A stretch of DNA of 43,857 bases from NCBI GenBank assembly GCA_902556205.1, contig CACDVH010000011.1, positions 1-43,857 of the forward strand. The letters run 5' to 3'. Every line of letters starts with the position of its first letter. Positions within the stretch are counted from its first letter, which is position 1. Positions 24,409 through 33,514 of this stretch are shown one piece after another. The position numbers were made by a program, and so were the translations under genes. The notes under the pieces were generated by a model. It was not told the DNA's origin, searched no databases, and saw only the letters and a program-made list of their open reading frames with translations. This DNA comes from an uncultured Gammaproteobacteria bacterium (lineage in GTDB: Bacteria; Pseudomonadota; Gammaproteobacteria; PS1; Pseudothioglobaceae).

Positions 24409-26262
24409 ATGCCACTTATTACCTTAGACAATATTTCTCTTCGATTTTCTGAAAAAGTGATCCTTGATGAAATTAATGCTACCATTCATAAGGGGGATAA
24501 GATTGGACTCATTGGAAGAAATGGTGAGGGTAAATCAACTTTTTTAAAGCTATTAGCTGGACTCATTTCGCCTGATGATGGTGATTTAAAAATACAAAAC
24601 AGAACAACCATTAGCTATCTAGAGCAGCAACCCCCTGTAGATAACACTGACACACTTTTTAATATAGTTGCACATGGACTTGGAGATACTGGAAAAGTTC
24701 TTGCAAACTATCATGACGCGCTGAAAGAGGGAAATGATTCAAAAAGCTCTCAGTTGCAAGACCAAATCGAGAGTGAGGATCTATGGCATTACCTTCACAA
24801 AATTGAAACCATTTTAAATCGGTTTCAACTCAAGTCTGACACTCAACTATCAACTCTATCGGGGGGCTGGAAAAGAAGAGTGATGCTCGCCAAAGCTATT
24901 GTTCAGGACCCAGATATTCTTCTTCTGGATGAGCCCACCAACCATATGGACATCACAGCGATTCTTGATCTTGAAAAAATGCTCAAAGACTTTCATGGTA
25001 CTCTCCTACTAATTAGTCATGATCGCTCCTTTGTAAAAGGGATAGTTAATAAAATTTTTGATCTTGATAGAGGAAGACTTTCAGTCTTTGATTGCGGTTA
25101 TCAGGACTACCTCAAGCGCAAGGAGAGCCTGCTCAATAGCGAAGAACTTGAAAATGCTCGTTTCAATAAAAAACTAGCCCAGGAAGAGGCATGGATCCGT
25201 CAAGGCATCAAAGCCAGAAGAACTCGAAATGAAGGTAGGGTTAGAGCGCTTGAGGCTATGCGAAAAAAATTTATTAACACCCGAAAGAGACAAGGAAGCG
25301 TCAAGATTCATACATTGGAAGATGAAAAGAGAGTATCAAAAATTGTATTTGAAGTTAAAAATATAAGCTACTCGATTGAAGAGCTAGAGCTCGTAAAAGA
25401 GTTTTCTCTTCTCATTTTGAAAGGAGAAAAAATTGGAATTATTGGCGGTAATGGATCAGGCAAATCAACGCTCATTAAACTTCTACTCGATGAATTAGAG
25501 CCTGTCAAGGGCAATATAAGACGATCAAAAACTATTCAATTGGCTTACTTTGATCAAATGAGAGAAACGCTTGATCCCAATCTAAAAGCAATGGATTTTG
25601 TTTCTGGCGGAAAAGACTATATTGACATCAACGGAAAAAGCAAGCATGTCATCGGCTACCTTAGACAATTTTTATTTACTGGAAAGCAAGCAATGGCCCC
25701 CATCAAAATGTTTTCTGGAGGGGAGAAAAATCGATTAATGCTTGCTAAGATTCTGTCTCAGCCTGCCAATCTTCTGGTTCTGGATGAGCCCACCAATGAT
25801 CTTGATGTTGAAACTCTTGAGTTATTAGAGGAAATGCTGGTTGATTATGAAGGCACATTAATTTTAATTTCTCATGACAGAACTTTCCTCAATAACATCG
25901 TAAGCTCGACTATTGTCATGGAGGGCAATGCGATTATTGAACAATACAATGGTGGCTATGATGACTACATCTTACAAAAGGATGATAATAAACAATCCAA
26001 ATCTTCTGAGCATCAGAGCGTCAAATTAAAACCTAAAAAATCTTCTCAAAAGCTCTCATATAATGAACAGCAGCTATTAAAATCTTTACCTGGAAATATT
26101 GAAGATTTAGAGAATGAGATTTCTATGGCACAGAAATTATTATCTGATCCTGATTTTTATCAAAACCCAGATGCTCAAAATTTAACAATTAACCTTAAGT
26201 CTATGGAACAAGAATTAGAGCAACTTTATGACAAGTGGAGTGAACTAGATAGTGGGCAATGA
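24409..26262 (+). CDS. uup: ABC-F ATPase Uup
   Basis: Soluble twin-ATPase of the ABC-F class, 617 residues, without membrane segments. First cassette: GLIGRNGEGKSTFLKLL (Walker A), LSGGWKRRVMLAKA signature, LLLDEPTNHMD. Second cassette: GIIGGNGSGKSTLIKLL, FSGGEKNRLMLAKI, LVLDEPTNDLD. An Arg/Lys-rich linker (about 250-300) joins them, and a C-terminal coiled coil (about 555-615) is the DNA- or rRNA-binding part that marks Uup rather than EttA or YheS. It likely acts on ribosomes or DNA-repair intermediates. It overlaps the following HAD gene by 11 bases. Confidence 0.9.
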   Translation: MPLITLDNISLRFSEKVILDEINATIHKGDKIGLIGRNGEGKSTFLKLLAGLISPDDGDLKIQNRTTISYLEQQPPVDNTDTLFNIVAHGLGDTGKVLANYHDALKEGNDSKSSQLQDQIESEDLWHYLHKIETILNRFQLKSDTQLSTLSGGWKRRVMLAKAIVQDPDILLLDEPTNHMDITAILDLEKMLKDFHGTLLLISHDRSFVKGIVNKIFDLDRGRLSVFDCGYQDYLKRKESLLNSEELENARFNKKLAQEEAWIRQGIKARRTRNEGRVRALEAMRKKFINTRKRQGSVKIHTLEDEKRVSKIVFEVKNISYSIEELELVKEFSLLILKGEKIGIIGGNGSGKSTLIKLLLDELEPVKGNIRRSKTIQLAYFDQMRETLDPNLKAMDFVSGGKDYIDINGKSKHVIGYLRQFLFTGKQAMAPIKMFSGGEKNRLMLAKILSQPANLLVLDEPTNDLDVETLELLEEMLVDYEGTLILISHDRTFLNNIVSSTIVMEGNAIIEQYNGGYDDYILQKDDNKQSKSSEHQSVKLKPKKSSQKLSYNEQQLLKSLPGNIEDLENEISMAQKLLSDPDFYQNPDAQNLTINLKSMEQELEQLYDKWSELDSGQ

Positions 26263-26797
26263 CAAACTTCCATTAATTGTCGATCTGGATCATACACTTA
26301 TCGATACAGATCTATTATTTTTATCATCGCTTGGCGTTCTAACCAAGAGACCATGGCTTATAGGTCATTACCTTTTTTGGCTCTCGAAAGGAAAAGGGTT
26401 TCTTAAAGATCAACTTGTTAGAAGGTTTGAAATTAACATTCCTGAACTGCCTTATAACGATAACGTTATTAGCTATATTATGGAGCGCAAAAAACAAGGG
26501 TCTCAAATTGTACTGGCTACTGCTTCCCATAAGAACTATGCGTTTGCTGTTGCAAAACATCTCAAGATCTTTGATGATGTTATGGCCACCAATAAAGACT
26601 TTAATTTATCAAGCCAAAATAAAGCGGATACTTTAGTCGAGCGTTTTGGAGAGAAAAACTTCGATTACATGGGGGATCATATGAGAGACCTTCCCGTTTG
26701 GGAGGCATCTAGATTATCGATTATTGTGAACGCAACAAGCAGAATCATTAGCAGCACAAAACATCTAAAAACTTTTGTGCTTTCAACAAAGTCTTAA
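26252..26797 (+). CDS. Stand-alone HAD hydrolase resembling the HAD half of HAD-UbiA fusions
   Basis: A 181-residue HAD-superfamily protein. Motif I is VDLDHTLIDTD (nucleophile Asp about residue 11), motif II is LATAS (about 88-92), and the motif III/IV region is NKADTLVERFG followed by YMGDHMRDLPVW. The order LPYND, FDDVMATNKDFNLSSQNKAD, then DLPVW closely follows the N-terminal HAD domain that is often fused to UbiA prenyltransferases; here no membrane domain follows. It starts at a GTG inside the uup end, so translation is probably coupled. Phosphatase activity is likely; the substrate is unknown. Its stop overlaps the convergent small ORF by 4 bases. Confidence 0.82.
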   Translation: MGNDKLPLIVDLDHTLIDTDLLFLSSLGVLTKRPWLIGHYLFWLSKGKGFLKDQLVRRFEINIPELPYNDNVISYIMERKKQGSQIVLATASHKNYAFAVAKHLKIFDDVMATNKDFNLSSQNKADTLVERFGEKNFDYMGDHMRDLPVWEASRLSIIVNATSRIISSTKHLKTFVLSTKS

Positions 26798-26973
26798 GAG
26801 CCCTCTACTAAGTAGGACAGGCCAGAAAGTACAACAAAGATTATAAAGGTTGCGCTGAGTACCCAAGTCGCAATTTTAGATAGTGCAATGTTTTTGCCCA
26901 TGATGCGAGTATTGAACATCCAAATAAGATAGCTAACAATGAGCGCAGCAATTAGAAGTCTTAATATAAACAT
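26794..26973 (-). CDS. Small two-helix membrane protein ORF (59 aa) after uvrC
   Basis: Unrecognised 59-residue ORF starting MFILRLLIAALIVSYLIWMF and ending VVLSGLSYLVEGS. Two hydrophobic helices (about residues 3-20 and 36-55) flank a short basic loop NTRIMGKNIALSK, as in many small inner-membrane proteins. The ATG is 9 bases after the uvrC stop, on the same strand, and the stop codon overlaps the convergent HAD gene end. The ORF explains the whole interval between those two genes. Function unknown. Confidence 0.65.
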   Translation of the reverse strand: MFILRLLIAALIVSYLIWMFNTRIMGKNIALSKIATWVLSATFIIFVVLSGLSYLVEGS

Positions 26974-26982
26974 AGGTTCAAG

Positions 26983-28794
26983 TTATTTCTTTAAAGATTC
27001 TCGTATTTTAGTCGCTAATTTAAGATTAATGCCGACTACTTTTTGCAGTTCGTCAATACTGGCATTTTCAATTTCTTGAATGCCTCCAAAATGATTCAGT
27101 AGTGCGCTTCTTTTGTTGACGCCAACTCCCTTAATCAACTCTAAGGAGGATTGAGTTCTTTTCTTGGCTCTTTTTTTGCGGTGATTTTTTATGGCAAAGC
27201 GATGAGATTCATCTCTGATGTGATTAATTAAAAGCAGTGCTGGGTCAAAAGGAGGTAGGTTTATTTTTTTAACTTTTTCACCCTCAACTGTAATTAGAGT
27301 TTCAAGGCCTGATTTTCTCCCCTCTCCCTTTGCAATGCCCACCAATAAAACATGATCAATCCCGATTGAGTTCATGACCATGATGGCCTGATTGAGTTGC
27401 CCTAAGCCGCCATCTATGAAGACAATATCTGGCATTTCTTTGTTTGCCTCTTGGAGCCTTGAATACCTTCTATAGACTGCCTGATTAATCGCTGCGTAGT
27501 CGTCTCCTGGAGTAATATCCTTAATATTAAATTGTCTGTACTCACTCGTCTTAGGGGAGCCTTTTTCAAAGACGACACAAGAGGCAGTCGTAGCCTCACC
27601 CATCGTATGACTAATATCAAAGCACTCCATTACTTCTGGCACTTTTTTCAGTGCAAGTATTTTTTGTATTGCCTCGAGCTGTTTCTTTTTAGTAAATTTA
27701 AGAAGAAGACGCTGCTTCAGATTCTCTTTAGCGTTCAACGTGGCCAACTCAAGGAAATGTTTTTTATCAACTCTAGGGAGATGGATGAGCTTAGTCAATA
27801 GCCCTTTTTCCAATAAAGATTTATCCTTGAGTTTGTGACTAATCACAATCTCTTTAGGGGTATTCTTGCCAAGATAATACAAAGGCAAAAAAGCACTAAG
27901 TACTGACTCACAGGAGTCGTTTTTTGCATTTTTTGGAAAGAAAGTCTCACTTCCAATCTGTTTGCCAGATCGAACAAATACAACTTCGATGCAGTGAACT
28001 TGTGAGTCTTTTACAATGCTCAAGACATCCATGTCGGATGTAAATTGAGAGCTATGCCTTTCTTGAATGGTTCTTAGATTAATAAGCTGATCTCTATACG
28101 TTGCAGCAGCTTCAAAATCTAGGTCGCTAGAGGCGGTCTTCATTTTTTTTGAGACTTCACTTAATAGTTTAGTTGATTTTCCATTCAAAAAAAGACTGAC
28201 CAGCTTGACGTCTTGCTCGTATCTTTCATCTGAAATTTTTCCAACGCATGGGGCAGAGCAAAGACCGATTTGATATTCCAAACAGGGACGTGATCGAGCC
28301 CTGTAAAAACTGTTATTGCATTGCCTGACTTTGAAAATTTTTTTTAAAAGAACTAGTGCATCCCTTGCTGCATATTTTGACGGATAGGGTCCAAAGTAAT
28401 GGTAGTCCTTGTTCTTCTTTCCCCTATACATTCCAAGTCTTGGGTGATTATCATTGCTGATATAAATATAAGGATAACTCTTAGAATCCTTAAGCAAAAT
28501 ATTATATTTAGGTTTGTACTGCTTAATCAGGTCGTTCTCAAGTAGAAGTGCCTGGGTTTCTGTTTTGGTCAGAGTGATTGAAAAGTCATGAATATTCTTT
28601 TGAAGTAACTGTGTTTTTTCATCCTGAGATGATTTTTTAAAGTAACTTGAAACGCGATTTTTTAAGTTTTTTGCCTTACCCACATAGATGACATTTCCAG
28701 ATTTATCAAGCATCTTGTAGACGCCCGATTCCTTAGTCAGATTTTTTAATTTTAATTTTAAATTTTGGTTTTGCATTTCACTTATTTTATTCAC
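26983..28794 (-). CDS. uvrC: Excinuclease ABC subunit C
   Basis: Dual-incision endonuclease of nucleotide excision repair, recruited by UvrB to damaged DNA. At 603 residues it is full length. The N-terminal GIY-YIG nuclease shows ESGVYKMLDKSGNVIYVGKA (about residues 19-38), a Cys cluster (CLEYQIGLCSAPC) follows, the UVR motif FEAAATYRDQL binds UvrB, and the C-terminal RNase H-like nuclease has CFDISHTMGE and FIDGGLGQLNQA, then tandem helix-hairpin-helix motifs. Start at GTG 28794; an ATG at 28776 is an alternative that removes six residues. It lies only 20 bases from divergent mlaC. Confidence 0.95.
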   Translation of the reverse strand: MNKISEMQNQNLKLKLKNLTKESGVYKMLDKSGNVIYVGKAKNLKNRVSSYFKKSSQDEKTQLLQKNIHDFSITLTKTETQALLLENDLIKQYKPKYNILLKDSKSYPYIYISNDNHPRLGMYRGKKNKDYHYFGPYPSKYAARDALVLLKKIFKVRQCNNSFYRARSRPCLEYQIGLCSAPCVGKISDERYEQDVKLVSLFLNGKSTKLLSEVSKKMKTASSDLDFEAAATYRDQLINLRTIQERHSSQFTSDMDVLSIVKDSQVHCIEVVFVRSGKQIGSETFFPKNAKNDSCESVLSAFLPLYYLGKNTPKEIVISHKLKDKSLLEKGLLTKLIHLPRVDKKHFLELATLNAKENLKQRLLLKFTKKKQLEAIQKILALKKVPEVMECFDISHTMGEATTASCVVFEKGSPKTSEYRQFNIKDITPGDDYAAINQAVYRRYSRLQEANKEMPDIVFIDGGLGQLNQAIMVMNSIGIDHVLLVGIAKGEGRKSGLETLITVEGEKVKKINLPPFDPALLLINHIRDESHRFAIKNHRKKRAKKRTQSSLELIKGVGVNKRSALLNHFGGIQEIENASIDELQKVVGINLKLATKIRESLKK

Positions 28795-28802
28795 AGTTAT
28801 AG

Positions 28803-28808
28803 TACAAT
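28803..28808 (+). promoter_or_regulatory. Candidate -10 box of mlaC, start-codon proximal
   Basis: TACAAT ends 6 bases before the mlaC ATG. The transcript would begin at or very near the start codon. The remaining promoter elements would have to lie inside the uvrC coding start; no strong -35 is visible. Confidence 0.35.
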
Positions 28809-28814
28809 AGCGTC

Positions 28815-29456
28815 ATGAAAATTGTCCTTCATATTTTAAAGGCATTCTTGATAAACTTTCTCTTTATCGGAATAATCCATGCCGCAACTCAATGCCCTTC
28901 AACATCACCAAAAGCTGCTGGCAACTCTGCTCCAGAACAAGTCGAGGCAATCCTCAATGACGTTGTTTGCTCGTTTATAGATTTAAATGCTAACGATGAT
29001 GGCTCTGTCAAATCAACTATGAATCTTACTAAAAAGAAAATTATTCCGTTTATTGATTTAGAGCACAGCACAGAGATTGCTTTAGGCAGCTATTGGAATC
29101 AACTTGATAACAGGCAGAAAAAAATATTTGAGAGGGATATTAAGAACTCACTTATTAATGAGTATGTTGGTATCCTTGCAGGAATCAATCAGTGGGAAGA
29201 AATCAACATTAAGGTTGATGATAACTTTAGCCAAAATGGCAATACAGCAAGAGTCAAAGTTTCAATTTCCCTTGAGGATGATGCCAATGCTCGTGCAACT
29301 GTAACGCTTAAATTAATTAACAAAGTGAGATGGAAACTATATGATTTGGAGTACCAGTCAGTTAGTATTTTAGATATAGAAAAAATTGGATATGACTCTA
29401 AAATAAAGCGTCAAGGCCTTGAAAAGTTGATTGAAAAAATCTTATCAAGCTCATAA
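28815..29456 (+). CDS. mlaC: Phospholipid-binding protein MlaC
   Basis: Periplasmic shuttle for phospholipids between the outer-membrane MlaA complex and the inner-membrane MlaFEDB transporter. It has 213 residues with a signal peptide ending IIGIIHA-like around residue 23, then the MlaC/Ttg2D fold with LTKKKIIPFIDLEHSTEIAL, YWNQLDNRQKKIFERDIKNS, VRWKLYDLEYQSVSIL and the usual C-terminal helix. It precedes murA as in E. coli and Pseudomonas, but mlaFED, mlaB and ibaG are absent here. Confidence 0.88.
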   Translation: MKIVLHILKAFLINFLFIGIIHAATQCPSTSPKAAGNSAPEQVEAILNDVVCSFIDLNANDDGSVKSTMNLTKKKIIPFIDLEHSTEIALGSYWNQLDNRQKKIFERDIKNSLINEYVGILAGINQWEEINIKVDDNFSQNGNTARVKVSISLEDDANARATVTLKLINKVRWKLYDLEYQSVSILDIEKIGYDSKIKRQGLEKLIEKILSSS

Positions 29457-29460
29457 TTAA

Positions 29461-30720
29461 ATGTATAAATTAGATATTCATGGAGGCACTCCTCTCACAG
29501 GAAGTATTAAAACCTCTGGATCAAAAAACGCAACTCTGCCTATCTTCTTCGCCTCAATTCTTGCAGATGGCCCTCTGAAACTTTCAAACACGCCTCAACT
29601 GAGCGATGTTTCAACAACTTTGAGGCTGCTCATGGATATGGGTTCGAACTTTGTTTTGGAAGAGGATGGATCTATTTTTATTGATTCATCAAAGCTTACC
29701 AACTTAGTGGCTGAGTATGCTCTAGTTAAAACAATGCGCGCCTCAATTCTAACACTTGGTCCGATGCTCGCAAAGTACAAAGAAGCTAAAATTTCACTTC
29801 CTGGAGGCTGCGCTATTGGCACCAGACCTGTCAATCTTCATCTTGAGGCTTTAGAGAAGATGGGAGCAAACATTGATGTGAAAAATGGATACATTTATGC
29901 TAAGGCGAAAGAACTGGTTGGCGCACAAATTAATTTTGATTTGATCTCCGTTACTGCGACGGAAAATATCATCATGGCAGCATCCCTTGCTAAAGGTATC
30001 ACTACAATCAATAACGCCGCTCAAGAACCTGAAGTGACTGATCTGATAAGGTGTCTTAGAAAAATGGGTGCAAAAATTACTGGCGAGAATACCTCTTCGC
30101 TTATCATTGAAGGGGTTGATCATCTCGACGGGTGTGAATACTCCATTTGTCCAGATCGAATTGAGGCTGGCACTTATTTAGTAGCGGCTGCGATTACTGG
30201 AGGAAAGATTACTGTTAACAATATAGAGCCTGACTCTATGAGGGCTGTAATCGGTAAGCTCATTGAAACTGGAGCGGATATTCAAACCAATCAGAACTCT
30301 ATTAAACTTGATATGAAAGGTAAAAGGCCAAATCCGGTCAACATTCGAACCAGCGCCTATCCAAACTTTCCAACCGATATGCAGGCTCAATTTATGGCGC
30401 TTAATTCTATAGCGGAAGGAAGCAGCACGATTACCGAAACCATCTTTGAAAATCGATTCATGCACGTACCTGAACTCAGCCGTATGGGCGCAGACCTGAA
30501 GCTAGAAGGTAACACAGTTGTATGTAAAGGGGTAAAATCTTTGTCTGGCGCGAATCTAATGGCGACCGACCTAAGAGCATCTGCCAGTCTAGTTTTGGCT
30601 GGTTTGGCGGCTAACGGGACAACCACCATTGAGCGCGTTTATCATCTCGATCGAGGTTACGAGATGATTGAAGAAAAATTTAAAATGCTAGGCGCAGACA
30701 TAGAGCGCGTCCAGCACTAA
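29461..30720 (+). CDS. murA: UDP-N-acetylglucosamine 1-carboxyvinyltransferase
   Basis: Catalyses the first committed step of peptidoglycan synthesis, adding enolpyruvate from PEP to UDP-GlcNAc. At 419 residues it is the usual length. Active-site Lys in GSIKTSGSKNATLPI (about residue 22), and the catalytic Cys in LPGGCAIGTRPVNLH (about residue 117), so it is the fosfomycin-sensitive type by motif. Later segments FPTDMQAQFMAL and DLRASASLVLAGLAANG are diagnostic. Its start lies 4 bases after mlaC. Confidence 0.96.
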   Translation: MYKLDIHGGTPLTGSIKTSGSKNATLPIFFASILADGPLKLSNTPQLSDVSTTLRLLMDMGSNFVLEEDGSIFIDSSKLTNLVAEYALVKTMRASILTLGPMLAKYKEAKISLPGGCAIGTRPVNLHLEALEKMGANIDVKNGYIYAKAKELVGAQINFDLISVTATENIIMAASLAKGITTINNAAQEPEVTDLIRCLRKMGAKITGENTSSLIIEGVDHLDGCEYSICPDRIEAGTYLVAAAITGGKITVNNIEPDSMRAVIGKLIETGADIQTNQNSIKLDMKGKRPNPVNIRTSAYPNFPTDMQAQFMALNSIAEGSSTITETIFENRFMHVPELSRMGADLKLEGNTVVCKGVKSLSGANLMATDLRASASLVLAGLAANGTTTIERVYHLDRGYEMIEEKFKMLGADIERVQH

Positions 30721-30754
30721 GATTTAACTAGACAACTAGGTACTGAAAAATAAC

Positions 30755-31372
30755 ATGCTTAAGATTGCACTGTCAAAAGGTCGCATATTAGACCAAACTC
30801 TGCCGCTTTTAGAAAAAGCTGGAATCGCTATTCCAAAAAGCGAACTTGAGAGCAGAAAATTAATTTTAGATACCAACTTTGATTATATCAAGGTTATTAT
30901 TTTAAGAGCGAGTGACGTCCCTGTATTTGTTCAGCATGGTGCTGCGGACTTTGGAATTGCTGGCAAAGATGTTTTGATGGAGCATGGCGCTGATGGTGTT
31001 TTTGAGCTTCTTGATTTGGGTATATCTAAGTGCAGGTTGATGGTCGCTTCTGTAAAGGGTAAAGACCTCAATAAGAGCACTCTTAAGGTTGCAACAAAGT
31101 ATGTTAGATCTACAAAAGAGTATTTTTATAAGCAAGGCAAACAGGTCGAAGTGATCAAACTTTATGGCGCAATGGAGCTGGCGCCTATCGTTGGCCTCTC
31201 AGACTGTATTGTTGATGTTGTAGATACAGGTAATACGCTTAAAGCAAATAATCTTGTTCCATTGGATTTAATCTATGAGGTCAGCTCAAGACTGATTGTT
31301 AACTCAGCAGCATTTAATACCAAGCATGGTGAAATCAATGATTGGATTCAAAAAATCAAGCAGAGTTTATGA
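30755..31372 (+). CDS. hisG: ATP phosphoribosyltransferase, short form
   Basis: First step of histidine synthesis, joining ATP and PRPP. At 205 residues it is the short HisG form, lacking the C-terminal regulatory domain; members of this form work with HisZ, which is not in the window. Motifs include the N-terminal [20 protein letters not shown] and the PRPP loop [20 protein letters not shown]. The murA-hisG-hisD order is that seen in Pseudomonas. The stop overlaps the hisD start by 4 bases. Confidence 0.93.
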   Translation: MLKIALSKGRILDQTLPLLEKAGIAIPKSELESRKLILDTNFDYIKVIILRASDVPVFVQHGAADFGIAGKDVLMEHGADGVFELLDLGISKCRLMVASVKGKDLNKSTLKVATKYVRSTKEYFYKQGKQVEVIKLYGAMELAPIVGLSDCIVDVVDTGNTLKANNLVPLDLIYEVSSRLIVNSAAFNTKHGEINDWIQKIKQSL

Positions 31373-32667
31373 TTAATAAATTTTCTACTCAAGATAGAGA
31401 TTTTGATAGCAAGCTCAAATCTTTAATAGCCTGGGAAAGCGCCTCAAATGAAGAAGTCGGGCGCTCTGTTGAAAAAATTATTAATGATGTAAAAGTTAAT
31501 GGTGATGCCTCTGTTTTAGATTACACCAATCAATTCGACTCTCTTAAGGCTGAGTCTATTTCAGAGCTTATCGTTTCTAAAGAGAGCCTCAAAGAGTCAT
31601 TTGACTGTCTTGCGATTGAGCAAAAAAATGCGCTTTTAATTGCAGCTAAAAGAATCAAGTCATACCATCAAAACCAAATCCAAGAGTCATGGACATACAT
31701 AGAAGATGATGGCTCAATGCTGGGTCAAAAAATTACCCCATTAGAGCGCGCAGGACTCTACGTCCCCGGCGGAAAAGCGGCTTATCCATCCTCAGTACTC
31801 ATGAACAGTATTCCTGCTAAAGTGGCTGGAGTTGAAAATCTGATCATGGTTGTGCCAACGCCTAATGGCGTGATGAATGAATTAGTTCTTGCAGCAGCGC
31901 ATGTTGCTGAAGTTGATTTAGTAATCACTATTGGCGGCGCTCAAGCTATTGCAGCTCTTGCTTATGGGACTGAGAGCATTCCAAAGGTTGACAAGATTGT
32001 TGGGCCTGGAAATATTTATGTGGCTACTGCTAAAAGACAAGTCTTCGGACAGGTAGGCATCGACATGATTGCTGGCCCATCTGAAATACTCATCATTTGT
32101 GATGGCAGAACCAATCCAGATTGGGTTGCAATGGACCTGTTCTCACAGGCAGAGCATGATGAGGATGCACAGGCAATCCTTTTGTGCCCAGATGAAGACT
32201 TCATCAAGGAAGTTGAAATGAGCATTTCAAAGCTCCTTCCGACTATGGAGCGTGAGCAAATTATTAAAACCTCGCTTAAAAATAGAGGAGCTCTCATTTT
32301 GACTCAGGATATTGATGATGCAGTCAAAATCTCCAACAGGATTGCTCCTGAACATCTTGAGCTCTCCGTTGAAGATCCAGAATCAATTCTCGATGATATA
32401 AAGCATGCAGGTGCGATATTTATGGGTAAATACTCTTCTGAAGCACTTGGTGATTACTGCGCTGGAACGAATCATGTTTTACCTACCTCAAGCACCGCAA
32501 GGTTTTCTTCACCCCTGGGGGTTTATGATTTTACAAAGCGGTCCAGCATTGTTATGGCTTCAAAGGAAGGAGCAAAAAAATTAGGTGAGACTGCCTCTGT
32601 TTTGGCTTTTGGAGAGGGACTTCAGGCCCATGCTAAATCAGCGCTATATCGAACCGATAAGGAATAA
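31369..32667 (+). CDS. hisD: Histidinol dehydrogenase
   Basis: Last two steps of histidine synthesis, oxidising L-histidinol to L-histidine with two NAD. At 432 residues it is full length. Visible are [18 protein letters not shown], the family segment [16 protein letters not shown] with [11 protein letters not shown], the zinc/catalytic region [13 protein letters not shown], and EHLEL near residue 325. The start at 31369 forms an ATGA overlap with hisG; a 27-base longer frame inside hisG was rejected. Confidence 0.95.
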   Translation: MINKFSTQDRDFDSKLKSLIAWESASNEEVGRSVEKIINDVKVNGDASVLDYTNQFDSLKAESISELIVSKESLKESFDCLAIEQKNALLIAAKRIKSYHQNQIQESWTYIEDDGSMLGQKITPLERAGLYVPGGKAAYPSSVLMNSIPAKVAGVENLIMVVPTPNGVMNELVLAAAHVAEVDLVITIGGAQAIAALAYGTESIPKVDKIVGPGNIYVATAKRQVFGQVGIDMIAGPSEILIICDGRTNPDWVAMDLFSQAEHDEDAQAILLCPDEDFIKEVEMSISKLLPTMEREQIIKTSLKNRGALILTQDIDDAVKISNRIAPEHLELSVEDPESILDDIKHAGAIFMGKYSSEALGDYCAGTNHVLPTSSTARFSSPLGVYDFTKRSSIVMASKEGAKKLGETASVLAFGEGLQAHAKSALYRTDKE

Positions 32668-33447
32668 TTAACCCGGCATAGCCTGGAAATAACCATTCTC
32701 CTTTATCACCCGAATAGGCCAATCAAACAGATTAGTCAGATTGGTATTGGTTAAGATTTGATCTTTGTCTCCATCCTCGATCACCCTGCCCTCTTTGAGT
32801 AGAATGACTCTTGTCACCTCGGGAGGTATTTCATGAATATGGTGCGTCACTAAGATCACTTTTTTTCCCATACTGATGAGCTCTCTTATAATTTCAAGAT
32901 ACTGAAAACAAGTACTCATATCAAGACCACTCGTTGGCTCATCAAAAACGAGAACCGCAGGGTCATTAACAAGGGACCTTGCAAGCAAGAATTTTCTTTG
33001 CTCACCGGTCGACATAGTCGAAAACTCTCTATCCTTCAGGTGAGTGATAGAGAGAAGATCCATAACCTCTTTGGCGCGATCGAGCTTACTCTTATCAAAC
33101 TCTTGGTGCTGCCATATGCCATCACTTGAATAAAAGCCTGAAAGAACAACATAGAGACCAATCGCGCTGCTTGAATACCCATACTGAAGGTGCTGTGAAA
33201 CGACTCCCAAGTTGGATCGGAGTTCATCCACATTCCACCTGTTTTTCTCAAAGATTTTAAGGCTACTATTCTTTTCTTCAACGATATAGAGCTCTCGATT
33301 CAAAAGCTTCAGGAGGGTTGTTTTGCCAGAGCCATTAGGACCCAGGATGACTGTGCTTTGACTCTCATCAATGGTCAGAGAGAAGTCATCAAGGACTTTG
33401 TTTCTTCCTTGAAATACCGTTACATTTTGAAAATCGATAATATTCAT
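32668..33447 (-). CDS. Orphan ABC transporter ATPase (YlmA-like)
   Basis: A 259-residue single-cassette ATPase. Walker A is VILGPNGSGKTTLLKLL, the signature is MSTGEQRKFLLARSL, Walker B is VLVFDEPTSGLD, and the switch His is in LVTHHIHEIPPEV. The STGE rather than SGGE signature and the HHIHEIPPEV segment resemble the YlmA/ModF-like soluble group. No permease or binding protein lies next to it, so its transport role, if any, is unknown. ATG at 33447 preferred to the adjoining TTG. Its stop directly abuts the hisD stop (convergent). Confidence 0.82.
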   Translation of the reverse strand: MNIIDFQNVTVFQGRNKVLDDFSLTIDESQSTVILGPNGSGKTTLLKLLNRELYIVEEKNSSLKIFEKNRWNVDELRSNLGVVSQHLQYGYSSSAIGLYVVLSGFYSSDGIWQHQEFDKSKLDRAKEVMDLLSITHLKDREFSTMSTGEQRKFLLARSLVNDPAVLVFDEPTSGLDMSTCFQYLEIIRELISMGKKVILVTHHIHEIPPEVTRVILLKEGRVIEDGDKDQILTNTNLTNLFDWPIRVIKENGYFQAMPG

Positions 33448-33514
33448 CAATATCCACTAAAACATCAAATAGCAAAGAAGCCGGTTAATCATACCATGAG
33501 ATTAAAGGATTACT

